A stretch of 64,000 bases of DNA. It comes from Bacteroidia bacterium. GTDB lineage: Bacteria > Bacteroidota > Bacteroidia > Flavobacteriales > Flavobacteriaceae. The position numbers were made by a program, and so were the translations under genes. Below, one piece after another: positions 36,565 through 45,377 of the stretch. The DNA is taken from positions 310,001 through 374,000 of the forward strand of contig JAUIDI010000001.1 in assembly GCA_030428705.1 (NCBI GenBank). Reading direction: 5' to 3'. Position 1 is the stretch's first letter. Each line of letters begins with the position of its first letter. Under the pieces are notes generated by a model. The model worked only from the letters and a program-made list of their open reading frames with translations, ran no database searches and was not told the origin of the DNA.

Positions 36565-36571
36565 AAGAAAG

Positions 36572-36606
36572 AGCCCCAACATTCATTGTTTGTTGGGGCT
36601 TTTTTT
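36572..36606 (+). terminator. Terminator of btuB
   Basis: Perfect 10-bp stem AGCCCCAACA/TGTTGGGGCT with a 9-nt loop, followed by a run of T at 36601-36606. The mirror strand also has an A/T flank, so it may serve the convergent peptidase gene, whose stop lies at 36605. Confidence 0.9.
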
Positions 36607-38086
36607 ATTGGAATTTAACGTCCAAAGGTTTGTCCAAGACCATATTGTCTTTTATCGGACCGAACATTTTAGAACTGGTCATTACTTCGGCCGGTACGCG
36701 TACCGAGAAATCCCTTTTGCCCGAGGCCCCTGTTATTTCTTGAATGGCCCTTGCAAGAAAGGGTTCGTTTTGATCGCCCAAGATGCCTAGATCGGCCAAA
36801 TCTTCCTGTAGTTCAATGTCAGGCACCAGACCTTCGGTATAATCGGAAAAACCATCAGCATTTTCATTTCTTCCTACCAAGGGCTGAATGGCCCATTGGT
36901 TGTTGGAATTTATTTCGTTCTCCCTATCAGGATTAAATATAAAGCTGCCCTCGGGATCGTCGACCATTGTAATCGAGAATTCATTCTTGCCCCGGGTCGT
37001 CTCACCAATATGAACAACATCCATATACGGGGCGAGTCCGTTAATGACCAATTCACTTGCAGAGGCGGTACTTCCCGTGGCCAAGATGTAGACCTTATCA
37101 AGATTAAGTGTGTTCAAGGCGGTTCCGGCATCCGTTTGACTGCCAAAATAGTCTTCCAATTGTTCGTCGTTCAATTGTGATTGTACCTTGGCATTCCAAC
37201 GTTGTCTCAAAAATAAATTATCGGTATTTGTGCCATAGATCATACTGGCCAACAATCTTGCCGAATTCACCGAACCACCGGGGTTATATCGTAAGTCGAG
37301 CACCAAATGGGTCACTCCGGCCGCTTTCAAGTCGCCGAACGCACTGTTCAAATCTTCGTCATACTCGTTGGTGAAACCATTGTATACCAAATAGCCGATT
37401 TTCTCGCCATTGATGTCAAAGGACTTTGACAGAAAAACGGGATTTTCGGCCAAATTCGGTTGTTTGGTGAGTGTAACCTCTATATCATTGGGCGTAACGG
37501 TATTATCTGCAATATCGGCCATATTCAGGGTGTAGGTGTCTTCATCGCCGAATAATAGATCTGTGTAATTGTCGATGTTCAAGGTTTGTCCGTTAACTCC
37601 CGTAAAAAGGTCGCCACGTGCGATATCCTTCGAAGCGGCATCTGAACCGGGAACAATATAACGAACATACCCGAAGATGTCGTCGCTTCCTTGAAAACGC
37701 ACCAAACCGAATTCAAGACCATTGCTTTTTGAGATTCCTGAAAGGGCCCGGGTAAGCTCCTTGTAATCTTCCGAATAAAAACTAAAACGATCTTCGTTGA
37801 ACAACAATTGGTTGTCAAAGAACTCTCCGGGATCTGTTTCGGTGGCTAAAAACTCCTCATATAAGGTAGCATTGGATATTACGGAGTCATCTAAGTTTTC
37901 AACATCTGCCTGCCAAAAATACCACAGGTTCATGGCCCTCCACATAAAATCTTGTATGGCTACTTCGGCACTGGGACCATCAGGAATATTGTCATCATCT
38001 TTTTTACAGGCCGTAAGTAGGATACCCGAAAAGAGGAATAGAAAAAAATACTTTCCCGCTTTCAAAATATTTTCTTGATTTTTCAT
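36605..38086 (-). CDS. S41 family C-terminal-processing-like peptidase, lipoprotein
   Basis: 493 residues. Lipoprotein signal (lipobox LLTAC), a short helical cap (FMWRAMNLWYFWQADV), a PDZ-like middle (ASKDIARGDLFTGVNGQTL) and the tail-specific protease core. The catalytic Ser is in GSTASASELVING and the Lys in TTRGKNEFS; LVLDLRYNPGGS is the conserved strand before them. It probably cleaves proteins in the periplasm or at the surface. It is a paralogue of the gene at 38374-39933, sharing order and most motifs, so the pair arose by duplication. Confidence 0.92.
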   Translation of the reverse strand: MKNQENILKAGKYFFLFLFSGILLTACKKDDDNIPDGPSAEVAIQDFMWRAMNLWYFWQADVENLDDSVISNATLYEEFLATETDPGEFFDNQLLFNEDRFSFYSEDYKELTRALSGISKSNGLEFGLVRFQGSDDIFGYVRYIVPGSDAASKDIARGDLFTGVNGQTLNIDNYTDLLFGDEDTYTLNMADIADNTVTPNDIEVTLTKQPNLAENPVFLSKSFDINGEKIGYLVYNGFTNEYDEDLNSAFGDLKAAGVTHLVLDLRYNPGGSVNSARLLASMIYGTNTDNLFLRQRWNAKVQSQLNDEQLEDYFGSQTDAGTALNTLNLDKVYILATGSTASASELVINGLAPYMDVVHIGETTRGKNEFSITMVDDPEGSFIFNPDRENEINSNNQWAIQPLVGRNENADGFSDYTEGLVPDIELQEDLADLGILGDQNEPFLARAIQEITGASGKRDFSVRVPAEVMTSSKMFGPIKDNMVLDKPLDVKFQ

Positions 38087-38268
38087 AGCTGTCTTTTAAA
38101 CTTTCTTTTTTCGGAAACACATAATCAATTATCATTCCAACTTAAGAAAGATAAAGATTTGGGGTGTTATGACTTTAACTATAAACGTACTTACGTAAAT
38201 ATTTATTCTATGGTTGTCTAAAATTAACTTTAATGTAAAAAAGAATGCCGGTCGGATGAGGTTAGCTT

Positions 38269-38298
38269 AAAAACACCGACTCCAATCTATTCGTCGGT
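38269..38298 (-). terminator. Weak terminator after the second S41 peptidase gene
   Basis: On the minus strand ACCGAC and GTCGGT form a 6-bp stem with a 12-nt loop, followed by GTTTTTA. It lies 75 bp after the stop of the gene at 38374-39933, in an otherwise featureless 287-bp gap. Confidence 0.4.
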
Positions 38299-38373
38299 AC
38301 GTTCGCCATAGACATACAAATGCTACCCAAAAAAAGTACAAGGATCTTGTACGACGATCAAGAGGTTTGCCGA

Positions 38374-39933
38374 TTATTCTTTTATTCCCGCTTTAATGCT
38401 TTCCTTTAGAGTTTCAGGAGTCTTGTCAATAATGAGCTTACTTGCCAAAGGATTTGAAAGTTTGGAGCCCGATACTAAATTTACCGGCATATACACCTCA
38501 AACCCTCTTTTAGTGCTTGAGCCATTGATTTCGGCCAGCGCCCTGGCCAGCATAGGCTCATTTGGGTCGCCTAGTACACCAAGGTTTGTAATGTCTTCCT
38601 GAAATTCTATATCAGGAACAAGTCCATTGGAGTAATCTGAAAACCCATCGGCATTTTCCGCGGTCACGATAATGGGTTGGATCGCCCATTGGTTATCAGG
38701 ATTGATTTCACTCTCTCGATCTGGGCTATAGAAATTACCATTTTCAGGATCATCCACAAAGGTGTTCGACCCCTGGTTTTTGCCTACCGTGGTGGTGCCG
38801 ATATGTACCACATCGATATAGGGTTCCAAACCGACCATGACCAATTCGCTTGCCGATGCGGTATTGTCGGTAGCCAAAACATAAACCTTGTTCAGGTTAA
38901 GGTTGTTCAGCGGCATGTCTGAATTACCAAAGGCGGTTCCGGTCGTAGACCGAAAGTAATTCAAGAAATCGGCAGGTTCCAATTGTGCCTCGATCTTGGC
39001 ATTGTATTTATCCTTGTAGAAAACATTGCTCTCGTCTGTATCATACACAAGACTCGCTAACAATGCTGCGGTATAACCTGAACCACCAAGGTTATAGCGA
39101 AGATCTAAGACCAGATCGGTCACTCCCTGCGCCTTGAAATCGGCAAAGACTTCGTTGAGTTGTTCACCCGATCCCCCTACAAATTGATTGTACATTAGGT
39201 AGCCTATTTTTTGCGCCCCTTCTTCAATGATATTCGTTACCAGTATCGGATTCTCGACCAACCCTTCCTCTTTGGTGAGTGTAATCTCTTTTCCGTTCGG
39301 CACAAGTGTATTATCGACAATATCGACCATATTAAGGGTATAGGTGTCGGAATCACCGAAAAGTAATTCTTGGTAATTGTCCAAGTTTAAAGAGACGCCG
39401 TTTACCCCAACAAAAATATCCCCTCTTTTTATGTCTTTTGTAGAAGCATCGGATCCCTCGACAATATAATACACAAAACCAAGTACATCGTCTCCAGATC
39501 CATAAAGTGAGAGTCCAAACTCAAGCCCGTTGCTTTTGGAGACTCCCGCAAGAAAATTTGTCAAATCCTTATAATTTTCGCTGTACCCGCTAAACCTATC
39601 TTCGCTGAAAAGTAACTTGTTGGTAAAGAAATCACCGGGATCCGGCTCAGACGATAAAAACTCCACATAAGCCGCTTCATCGGCATCGGAAGTCGGAAAT
39701 ATCGAATCTGCCAAATTAGGTACTTCGGCCTGCCACAGATAATACAGATTCATTGTTTGCCACATAAAATCTTGCACGACCACATTGACCTCTTCCTGAG
39801 GTTCTTCTATTTGTTCTTCTTCCTCTTTTGGATTTTCCATGGCCTCCTCATTGGGTGCGACCACATCATCGTTTTTTTTGCATCCGATTTGAACGAGCCC
39901 CAAGGCCAGGATTAATAGTAAGTACTTTTTCAT
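38374..39933 (-). CDS. S41 family C-terminal-processing-like peptidase, lipoprotein (paralogue)
   Basis: 519 residues. Lipoprotein signal (lipobox VQIGC), then a Glu-rich spacer (EEAMENPKEEEEQIEEPQ) missing in the other copy, the same cap motif FMWQTMNLYYLWQAEV, PDZ-like part and protease core. Catalytic Ser in NTASASELVMVG, Lys in TTVGKNQGS, and LVLDLRYNLGGS. The C-terminus ends in a second set of conserved residues (GFEVYMPVNLVSGSKL) matching the paralogue. Substrates of the two enzymes are unknown. A 287-bp gap and a hairpin suggest separate transcription. Confidence 0.92.
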   Translation of the reverse strand: MKKYLLLILALGLVQIGCKKNDDVVAPNEEAMENPKEEEEQIEEPQEEVNVVVQDFMWQTMNLYYLWQAEVPNLADSIFPTSDADEAAYVEFLSSEPDPGDFFTNKLLFSEDRFSGYSENYKDLTNFLAGVSKSNGLEFGLSLYGSGDDVLGFVYYIVEGSDASTKDIKRGDIFVGVNGVSLNLDNYQELLFGDSDTYTLNMVDIVDNTLVPNGKEITLTKEEGLVENPILVTNIIEEGAQKIGYLMYNQFVGGSGEQLNEVFADFKAQGVTDLVLDLRYNLGGSGYTAALLASLVYDTDESNVFYKDKYNAKIEAQLEPADFLNYFRSTTGTAFGNSDMPLNNLNLNKVYVLATDNTASASELVMVGLEPYIDVVHIGTTTVGKNQGSNTFVDDPENGNFYSPDRESEINPDNQWAIQPIIVTAENADGFSDYSNGLVPDIEFQEDITNLGVLGDPNEPMLARALAEINGSSTKRGFEVYMPVNLVSGSKLSNPLASKLIIDKTPETLKESIKAGIKE

Positions 39934-40153
39934 AATTCATTTTTTAGAATGGTAGAACGAAACTGAACGAAAGAAGGAAAATTTTAAAAATTATCCGATG
40001 CTTTCCCTTGATATCCATAGTGTTCTTCCTAATTTATGGTCGAACAATTTACTCACATATCTACGATAAAAAAATTTTTTGTAACAAAATTCGTCGTATA
40101 TCGTCTTCCTTATGTAAACGAACAATAGTGGTTTACGAACAACCCGACCAAAA

Positions 40154-40663
40154 ATGAATCAGACTGATTTTTTAAATGTGGTAATGCCTTTTAAGGATAA
40201 GCTGTACAGATTGGCCAAACGTCTTCTGGTATCGACCGAAGAGGCCGAGGATGCTACGCAGGAAATTCTGCTCAAATTATGGTCAAAGAACAAGGCGATG
40301 GACAGTTATAATAACGTTGAAGCATTCGCCATGACCATGACAAAGAATTTTTGCCTCGATAGATTGAAGTCAAAGCAGGCGGGAAACCTGACACTGGTTC
40401 ACAGCAATTATGGTGATGACAATAATTCATTGCAGCAGCAGGTAGAGGCAAAGGATAGTATCGGTTGGGTCGAAAAAATAATGGAAGAGTTGCCCGAACA
40501 GCAAAAAATGGTCTTACAGTTAAGAGATGTCGAAGAATATGATTTTGATGAGATCGGCGCACTTTTGGATATGAAACCTACGGCAATACGTGTCGCACTT
40601 TCCCGGGCACGAAAAACAGTACGGGAAAGATTAATACAAAAACATAGTTATGGAATCGGATAA
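40154..40663 (+). CDS. ECF-type RNA polymerase sigma factor
   Basis: 169-residue sigma-70 family factor with only regions 2 and 4. Region 2: AKRLLVSTEEAEDATQEILLKLW; region 4: LPEQQKMVLQLRDVEEYDFDEIGALL with the helix-turn-helix MKPTAIRVALSRARKTV (quoted in parts). It overlaps the next gene, a probable membrane-bound regulator, by 14 bp, the usual sigma/anti-sigma arrangement. The unit then encodes three DUF4252 proteins. The inducing signal is unknown; self-regulation of the operon is common for such factors. Confidence 0.93.
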   Translation: MNQTDFLNVVMPFKDKLYRLAKRLLVSTEEAEDATQEILLKLWSKNKAMDSYNNVEAFAMTMTKNFCLDRLKSKQAGNLTLVHSNYGDDNNSLQQQVEAKDSIGWVEKIMEELPEQQKMVLQLRDVEEYDFDEIGALLDMKPTAIRVALSRARKTVRERLIQKHSYGIG

Positions 40664-41084
40664 CATTGAAAAATTGTTGGAAAAGTATTTTGAGGCCACT
40701 ACAACGGTCGCCGAAGAAGAAACCTTACGTGCCTACTTTGCGCAAGAAAGTGTAGCAACACATCTAGAGCGGTATGCCCCCATGTTTCAATATTTTTCCA
40801 ATGCCAAAAAAGAGCGGTACACAAAGCAGGTTGCACTAAAACCTAGAAGAAATTATACGAAGTGGCTTTCCGTTGCGGCAGTGGCAGTTCTTATGGTAGG
40901 AATATATTTTGGCAATGATTACCGACAACAACAGCTTGATGAGCAAGAACAGGCCCTTATGGCCTACAATGAAACCAAAAAGGCATTGAACCTGTTGGCC
41001 GAGAATTTTGAACGAGGCACTGAAAAAGTAGCTTACTTGAACCAATTTGAGGCAACAAAACAAAAAATTTACAGTAACGATTAA
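40650..41084 (+). CDS. Putative membrane anti-sigma factor
   Basis: 144 residues. An N-terminal cytosolic part (NIEKLLEKYFEATTTVAEEE, then LRAYFAQESVATHLERYAPMF) precedes one membrane helix near residue 74 (WLSVAAVAVLMVGIYFGNDY) and a short helical periplasmic tail. The topology and the 14-bp overlap with the sigma gene fit an anti-sigma factor, although no ZAS zinc motif (HxxxCxxC) is present. The N-terminal pattern resembles the short regulators found after ECF genes in Bacteroidota. Function inferred from context. Confidence 0.75.
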   Translation: MESDNIEKLLEKYFEATTTVAEEETLRAYFAQESVATHLERYAPMFQYFSNAKKERYTKQVALKPRRNYTKWLSVAAVAVLMVGIYFGNDYRQQQLDEQEQALMAYNETKKALNLLAENFERGTEKVAYLNQFEATKQKIYSND

Positions 41085-41095
41085 AATCAAAAACA

Positions 41096-41647
41096 ATGAA
41101 AAAGATACTTATCATAACAGTAATGGCAGTCTTGCCCTTGACCGGGTTTTCACAATCTTTGTTCGATAAATATGAAGATTTGGACAATGTGAGCGCCGTA
41201 GTGGTGAACAAAAGTATGTTCAACCTATTGAGCAAGATCGATGTAGAGGTCGATGACCCTGAAGCTAAAGATTTCATGGATATCGCCCAAAGCCTGAACA
41301 ATTTAAAAGTGTTTATCACCGAGGATAAATCGATTTCCGCCGATATGAAATCTTCGGTCGACAGCTATTTAAAGTCGGCCAAATTGGAAGAACTGATGCG
41401 GGTCAAGGATAAAGACACCAATGTGAAGTTTTATATCCGAGAAGGTAAGGATTCCGACCATGTAAGCGAACTTTTGATGTTCGTTACCGGGTTAAAGGAT
41501 TCAGGTGTCGATGTCGATGTCAACGGCAGAAAATTCGAAACCGTACTGCTCTCTTTGACCGGTAATATCGATTTGAACAAAATAAGCTCGTTGACGAAGA
41601 AAATGAACCTTCCCGAAGAGTTGAACAAAGCCGGAAATAAAAATTGA
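41096..41647 (+). CDS. DUF4252 family exported protein, copy 1
   Basis: 183 residues with signal peptide MKKILIITVMAVLPLTGFSQ. The body carries the DUF4252 pattern: SLFDKYEDLDNVSAVVVNKSMFNLL, a central YLKSAKLEELMRVKDKDTNVKFYI, and DHVSELLMFVTGL followed by LSLTGNIDLNKISSL (quoted in parts). No catalytic motif. It begins 11 bp after the putative anti-sigma gene. Copy 2 is about half identical and lies 91 bp downstream, after a strong hairpin. The family is largely restricted to Bacteroidota and its function is unknown. Confidence 0.88.
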   Translation: MKKILIITVMAVLPLTGFSQSLFDKYEDLDNVSAVVVNKSMFNLLSKIDVEVDDPEAKDFMDIAQSLNNLKVFITEDKSISADMKSSVDSYLKSAKLEELMRVKDKDTNVKFYIREGKDSDHVSELLMFVTGLKDSGVDVDVNGRKFETVLLSLTGNIDLNKISSLTKKMNLPEELNKAGNKN

Positions 41648-41661
41648 ACGTAAAAAAGTTT

Positions 41662-41705
41662 TCGCAGTAGGTATTAGGTAAAGAAAAGCGGAATACCTAC
41701 TGCGA
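41662..41705. repeat. Long inverted repeat between DUF4252 genes
   Basis: Two perfect 14-bp arms, TCGCAGTAGGTATT and AATACCTACTGCGA, with a 16-nt loop, between copies 1 and 2. There is no T tract, so it looks more like an mRNA-stabilising or attenuating hairpin than a full terminator. Confidence 0.6.
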
Positions 41706-41738
41706 CAATAAAAATTCATCAATCAAAAAACGACAATC

Positions 41739-42287
41739 ATGAAAAAATTAGTAGTAATTCTAGCCCTAGTACCGATATTCGGTTTTTCACAATCCATCTT
41801 CGACAAGTTTGAAGATATGAACGACGTTGCCTCTGTCACTATCAATGCGAGCATGATCAAACTGGCCGGTAACTTGGCCGCTCTTGATGAAGATGACGAA
41901 GACGCTCAGGATTTTAAGGACATTGCCCATAGTCTTGATGGAATAAAGGTTTTTATAACCCAAAATGAAGATGTTTCACACGACATGGGTGCCACGGTCA
42001 AGAAATATCTCAAATCTTCGTCAATGGAAGAATTGATGCGCGTAAAGGATAATGGCGCCAATGTCAAATTCTATATCAAATCGGGCAGCGATGAAGACCA
42101 TGTTAGCGAGCTGTTGATGTTCGTATCGGGAATAAAGGACAATGATATAGGAATCAATGGGAGAAAGTTCGAAAGTGTATTGGTATCATTGACGGGCGAC
42201 ATCGATTTGAACAAAGTAGGGTCGTTGACAAAAAGAATGGATCTCCCTCATGAAATGCAAGGGGTCGGTAAAAAAGGAGACCGATAA
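41739..42287 (+). CDS. DUF4252 family exported protein, copy 2
   Basis: 182 residues with signal peptide MKKLVVILALVPIFGFSQS. It parallels copy 1 along its length: FDKFEDMNDVASVTINASMIKL, SSMEELMRVKDNGANVKFYI and DHVSELLMFVSGIKDN (each a short excerpt). The acidic insert LDEDDEDAQDFKDIAHSLDG replaces a shorter one in copy 1. It follows the 14-bp inverted repeat, which might set its level relative to copy 1. Clearly a tandem duplicate; role unknown. Confidence 0.88.
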   Translation: MKKLVVILALVPIFGFSQSIFDKFEDMNDVASVTINASMIKLAGNLAALDEDDEDAQDFKDIAHSLDGIKVFITQNEDVSHDMGATVKKYLKSSSMEELMRVKDNGANVKFYIKSGSDEDHVSELLMFVSGIKDNDIGINGRKFESVLVSLTGDIDLNKVGSLTKRMDLPHEMQGVGKKGDR

Positions 42288-42339
42288 ATTGCTTAACTTC
42301 AAACGTATTTCCGCATAAATGGAATTAAAATAACGTATA

Positions 42340-42879
42340 ATGAAAACGATTAAATCACTTTTTTATACAGGTATTGTACTAATGTTCGTGGCCTGTTCGT
42401 CGACACAGAGTTTACAGGAATACTATATCGATAACACCGAGAATCCGAATTTCTTGATGTTCGATGTGCCCACCAGCGTGTTGAATCTTGAAAATGCCGA
42501 TTTGACCGAGACGCAAAGAGAAGCACTCGGGTCATTGAAGAAACTCAACATTCTAGCGTTCAAAAAAACCGCTGAGAACAATGCGGATTATAAGATCGAG
42601 AAAGCGAATGTAAAAGCCATTCTTTCAGATAACAAGTTTATCGAGTTGATGAAGATGAATACAAGTTACGGAAAAGCCACGATCAAATACCTGGGCACCG
42701 AAGATGCCATAGACGAGGTCATTATTTACGGCGACAGTGATGAAAAAGGTTTTGCCCTAATCCGTGTGCTTGGCAATGACATGAATCCCGCGCATATGGT
42801 GCAGCTACTTCAGGCCATCGAAAAATCGGATTATGATGGCGAAGGATTAAAGGATTTAGGAAAGCTCTTTCGCAGCTAG
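42340..42879 (+). CDS. DUF4252 family lipoprotein, copy 3
   Basis: 179 residues, diverged from copies 1 and 2 and anchored as a lipoprotein (lipobox LMFVAC, Cys 19). The shared core is ILSDNKFIELMKMNTSYGKATIKYLG followed by IDEVIIYGDSDEKGFALIRVLGNDM (excerpts). It ends the operon and is followed by a strong terminator at 42909. Two soluble copies plus one membrane-anchored copy under one sigma factor suggests an envelope role, but this is inference. Confidence 0.85.
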   Translation: MKTIKSLFYTGIVLMFVACSSTQSLQEYYIDNTENPNFLMFDVPTSVLNLENADLTETQREALGSLKKLNILAFKKTAENNADYKIEKANVKAILSDNKFIELMKMNTSYGKATIKYLGTEDAIDEVIIYGDSDEKGFALIRVLGNDMNPAHMVQLLQAIEKSDYDGEGLKDLGKLFRS

Positions 42880-42908
42880 GGTCTTAGTGCCAAAAATTAT
42901 TATAGGTA

Positions 42909-42940
42909 CTGTTCCGGTTTTTCGGAACAGGATTTTTTTT
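42909..42940 (+). terminator. Terminator of the sigma/DUF4252 operon
   Basis: Perfect 8-bp stem CTGTTCCG/CGGAACAG with a 6-nt T-rich loop, followed by GA and eight T residues. It lies 30 bp after the last DUF4252 gene. Confidence 0.9.
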
Positions 42941-43047
42941 AACCATTATTTAAAAAACCGGACATCCATTCCTTTTTAGTTTTTGAACTGCAATCATTAT
43001 ATTCGTCCAACTATAAACATTTATACTAAATCAAAAACACGAGTATT

Positions 43048-43863
43048 ATGGAAGATGCACAACTATGGATAGACAAAGGGATTGACTTTGTCGTTGAATA
43101 TGGCCCCAAGGTCCTAGGCGCCATTCTGATTTACATTATCGGTTCTTGGATTATCGGAAAGATAATCGGTGCGGCAAGAAAAATGATGGCCAAAGGAACC
43201 TATGACGAATCGCTTCAAAAGTTTTTAATGAATTTGGCCTCATGGGCCTTGAAAGTACTTTTAATAATTATCGTTATTTCGACATTAGGTGTAGATGTGA
43301 CGACTTTTGCCGCTGTTATTGCCGCTGCTGGTTTGGCCATTGGTCTTGCCTTACAGGGCTCACTCGCCAATTTTGCCGGCGGTGTATTGATCATGATTTT
43401 CAAGCCTTATAAAATCGGCGACCTTATAGAAGCACAAGGCGTTCTAGGTGTAGTTAAGGAAATCGAAATCTTCACGACCAAACTGATTACTCCGCAGAAC
43501 AAGCTGGCCATCGTTCCTAATGGTGCTATGGGCAATGGCAATATCATCAATTATACGGCAGAAGGGAAGATTAGGGTCGATACTACTATTGGCATTGGCT
43601 ATGATGAAGATATCAAAAAAGCGAAAGAAGTATTACTTGAAGTATTGACTTCGAACCCAAAGGTATTGAAGGACCCTGCCCCCTCGGTAAATGTCTCCGA
43701 ACTGGCGGACAGTTCCGTGAATTTTGCCGTTCGTCCGTTTTGCAAGCCTGAAGATTACTGGGATGTATATTTTGCGACCTACGAAGGATGCAAACTGGCA
43801 TTGGATAAGGCAGGAATCGAAATTCCTTACCCACATGCCGTCGAAATTCAAAAGAAAGGATAG
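43048..43863 (+). CDS. Small-conductance mechanosensitive channel (MscS family)
   Basis: 271 residues, close to the minimal MscS length. Three N-terminal membrane helices, the third being the pore helix with the Gly/Ala-rich pattern FAAVIAAAGLAIGLALQGSLANFAGG. A cytosolic beta domain with PYKIGDLIEAQGVLGVVKEI and the VPNGAMGNGNIINYT segment follow, as in E. coli MscS. It opens on membrane tension to release solutes during osmotic downshock. Its own terminator follows at 43886, so it is monocistronic. Confidence 0.95.
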   Translation: MEDAQLWIDKGIDFVVEYGPKVLGAILIYIIGSWIIGKIIGAARKMMAKGTYDESLQKFLMNLASWALKVLLIIIVISTLGVDVTTFAAVIAAAGLAIGLALQGSLANFAGGVLIMIFKPYKIGDLIEAQGVLGVVKEIEIFTTKLITPQNKLAIVPNGAMGNGNIINYTAEGKIRVDTTIGIGYDEDIKKAKEVLLEVLTSNPKVLKDPAPSVNVSELADSSVNFAVRPFCKPEDYWDVYFATYEGCKLALDKAGIEIPYPHAVEIQKKG

Positions 43864-43885
43864 TTTCCGTTATGAATACAAATTC

Positions 43886-43912
43886 AAAAAGACCGTTTTT
43901 AACGGTCTTTTT
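43886..43912 (+). terminator. Bidirectional terminator between mscS-like gene and purB
   Basis: Stem AAAAAGACCGTT/AACGGTCTTTTT with a TTT loop and further T residues, 22 bp after the channel gene stop and 15 bp before the purB stop. The symmetric A/T flanks allow action on both strands. Confidence 0.9.
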
Positions 43913-43927
43913 TTGTTGTTCCCAAGG

Positions 43928-45268
43928 TCATATGCCTGTATAGTTGGCCGGGGTAATGGTTTTCAGTTCGGTTTTGATCGCTTCGGAAATCTCTAGTGTA
44001 TCTATGAATTGGGCAATGGATTCTTGGTCGATTTTTTCATTGGTTCGGGTCAGCCCTTTTAAGGCCTCGTATGGATTGGGATATCCTTCTCGACGTAAAA
44101 TGGTCTGTATTGCCTCGGCGACCACGGCCCAATTGTTCTCCAAATCCTGTTCGAATTTTGCGGTGTTGATCAAAAGTTTGTTCAATCCTTTTAAGGTCGA
44201 TTGAAAAGCCAAGATGGTATGTGCGAAGGGTACGCCAACATTTCGTAATACCGTACTATCTGTAAGGTCACGCTGTAATCTCGAAACAGGTAGTTTAGCG
44301 GATAAATGTTCAAAAAGAGCATTTGCGATACCTAGGTTCCCCTCCGAATTTTCAAAATCGATAGGATTGACCTTATGGGGCATCGCCGAAGATCCTACCT
44401 CGCCCGCTTTGATTTTTTGTTTGAAATAATCCATAGAAACATAGGTCCAAAAATCCCTGTCCAAATCCAAGATTATGGTATTAATGCGTTTTAGGGTGTC
44501 AAAAAGGGCAGCCATGTGATCGTAATGCTCGATCTGTGTCGTGGGGAACGAGTGATAAAGACCGAGTTTTTGTACGAAACTCTGTCCGAAGGCCTTCCAA
44601 TCGATGGTCCGGTATGCGACCTTATGAGCGTTATAATTTCCTGTGGCACCTCCAAATTTGGCGGCGCTCGGTATATCGTTCAATAGGTTGAACTGTTCTT
44701 TCAAGCGTTGTACGAAAACATCGATTTCTTTTCCCAAACGCGTGGGAGACGCAGGCTGTCCATGCGTTCTTGCCAACATCGAAACACCGGACCACTCGGC
44801 GACCAATGCCTCCAATTTTTTAAGTACCTCAAAATATTGGGGCACATAAACATCGTTCATGGCTTCTTTTATCGAAAGCGGAATAGCGGTATTATTGATG
44901 TCTTGAGAAGTCAATCCGAAATGGATAAATTCCTTATAAGCACTAAGTCCCGTTGCATCGAATTTTTCCTTAATGAAATATTCGACCGCCTTAACATCGT
45001 GATTGGTGATTTTTTCGATATCCTTTATTTTCTGGGCATCTTCAGAACTAAAATCAACATAGATTTTTCGAAGCAATTCGAATTTTGAAACATCGAAACC
45101 TTCCAGTTGCGGCAACGGAATTTCGCAGAGGGCGATGAAATACTCGATTTCTATGCGAACGCGGTATTTGATAAGGGCCTCCTCCGAAAAATAGCAGGCC
45201 AATGCTTCTGTTTTACTTCTATATCGCCCATCGATAGGGGAAATGGCACTTAAGGAATTTAGAGACAT
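43928..45268 (-). CDS. purB: Adenylosuccinate lyase
   Basis: 446 residues. It catalyses two fumarate-releasing steps: SAICAR to AICAR in purine synthesis, and adenylosuccinate to AMP. The fumarase/aspartase superfamily signature SSAMPHKVNPIDFENSEGN lies near residue 290, and other conserved regions are THGQPASPTRLGKE and HFGLTSQDINNT. The short N-terminal start LSAISPIDGRYRSKT is typical of the PurB subgroup shared with E. coli. A HEAT-like gene lies 109 bp upstream on the same strand. Confidence 0.96.
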   Translation of the reverse strand: MSLNSLSAISPIDGRYRSKTEALACYFSEEALIKYRVRIEIEYFIALCEIPLPQLEGFDVSKFELLRKIYVDFSSEDAQKIKDIEKITNHDVKAVEYFIKEKFDATGLSAYKEFIHFGLTSQDINNTAIPLSIKEAMNDVYVPQYFEVLKKLEALVAEWSGVSMLARTHGQPASPTRLGKEIDVFVQRLKEQFNLLNDIPSAAKFGGATGNYNAHKVAYRTIDWKAFGQSFVQKLGLYHSFPTTQIEHYDHMAALFDTLKRINTIILDLDRDFWTYVSMDYFKQKIKAGEVGSSAMPHKVNPIDFENSEGNLGIANALFEHLSAKLPVSRLQRDLTDSTVLRNVGVPFAHTILAFQSTLKGLNKLLINTAKFEQDLENNWAVVAEAIQTILRREGYPNPYEALKGLTRTNEKIDQESIAQFIDTLEISEAIKTELKTITPANYTGI

Positions 45269-45377
45269 TCGCTTTTGGATTGATTATTTTTTTGAGGCTA
45301 CAAAGATACCTATTAACGCGATAGTTTAAAAGAATGGAAATACATAAGTTTATGGTCTTCAAGCTCGCGCTCCGCAA

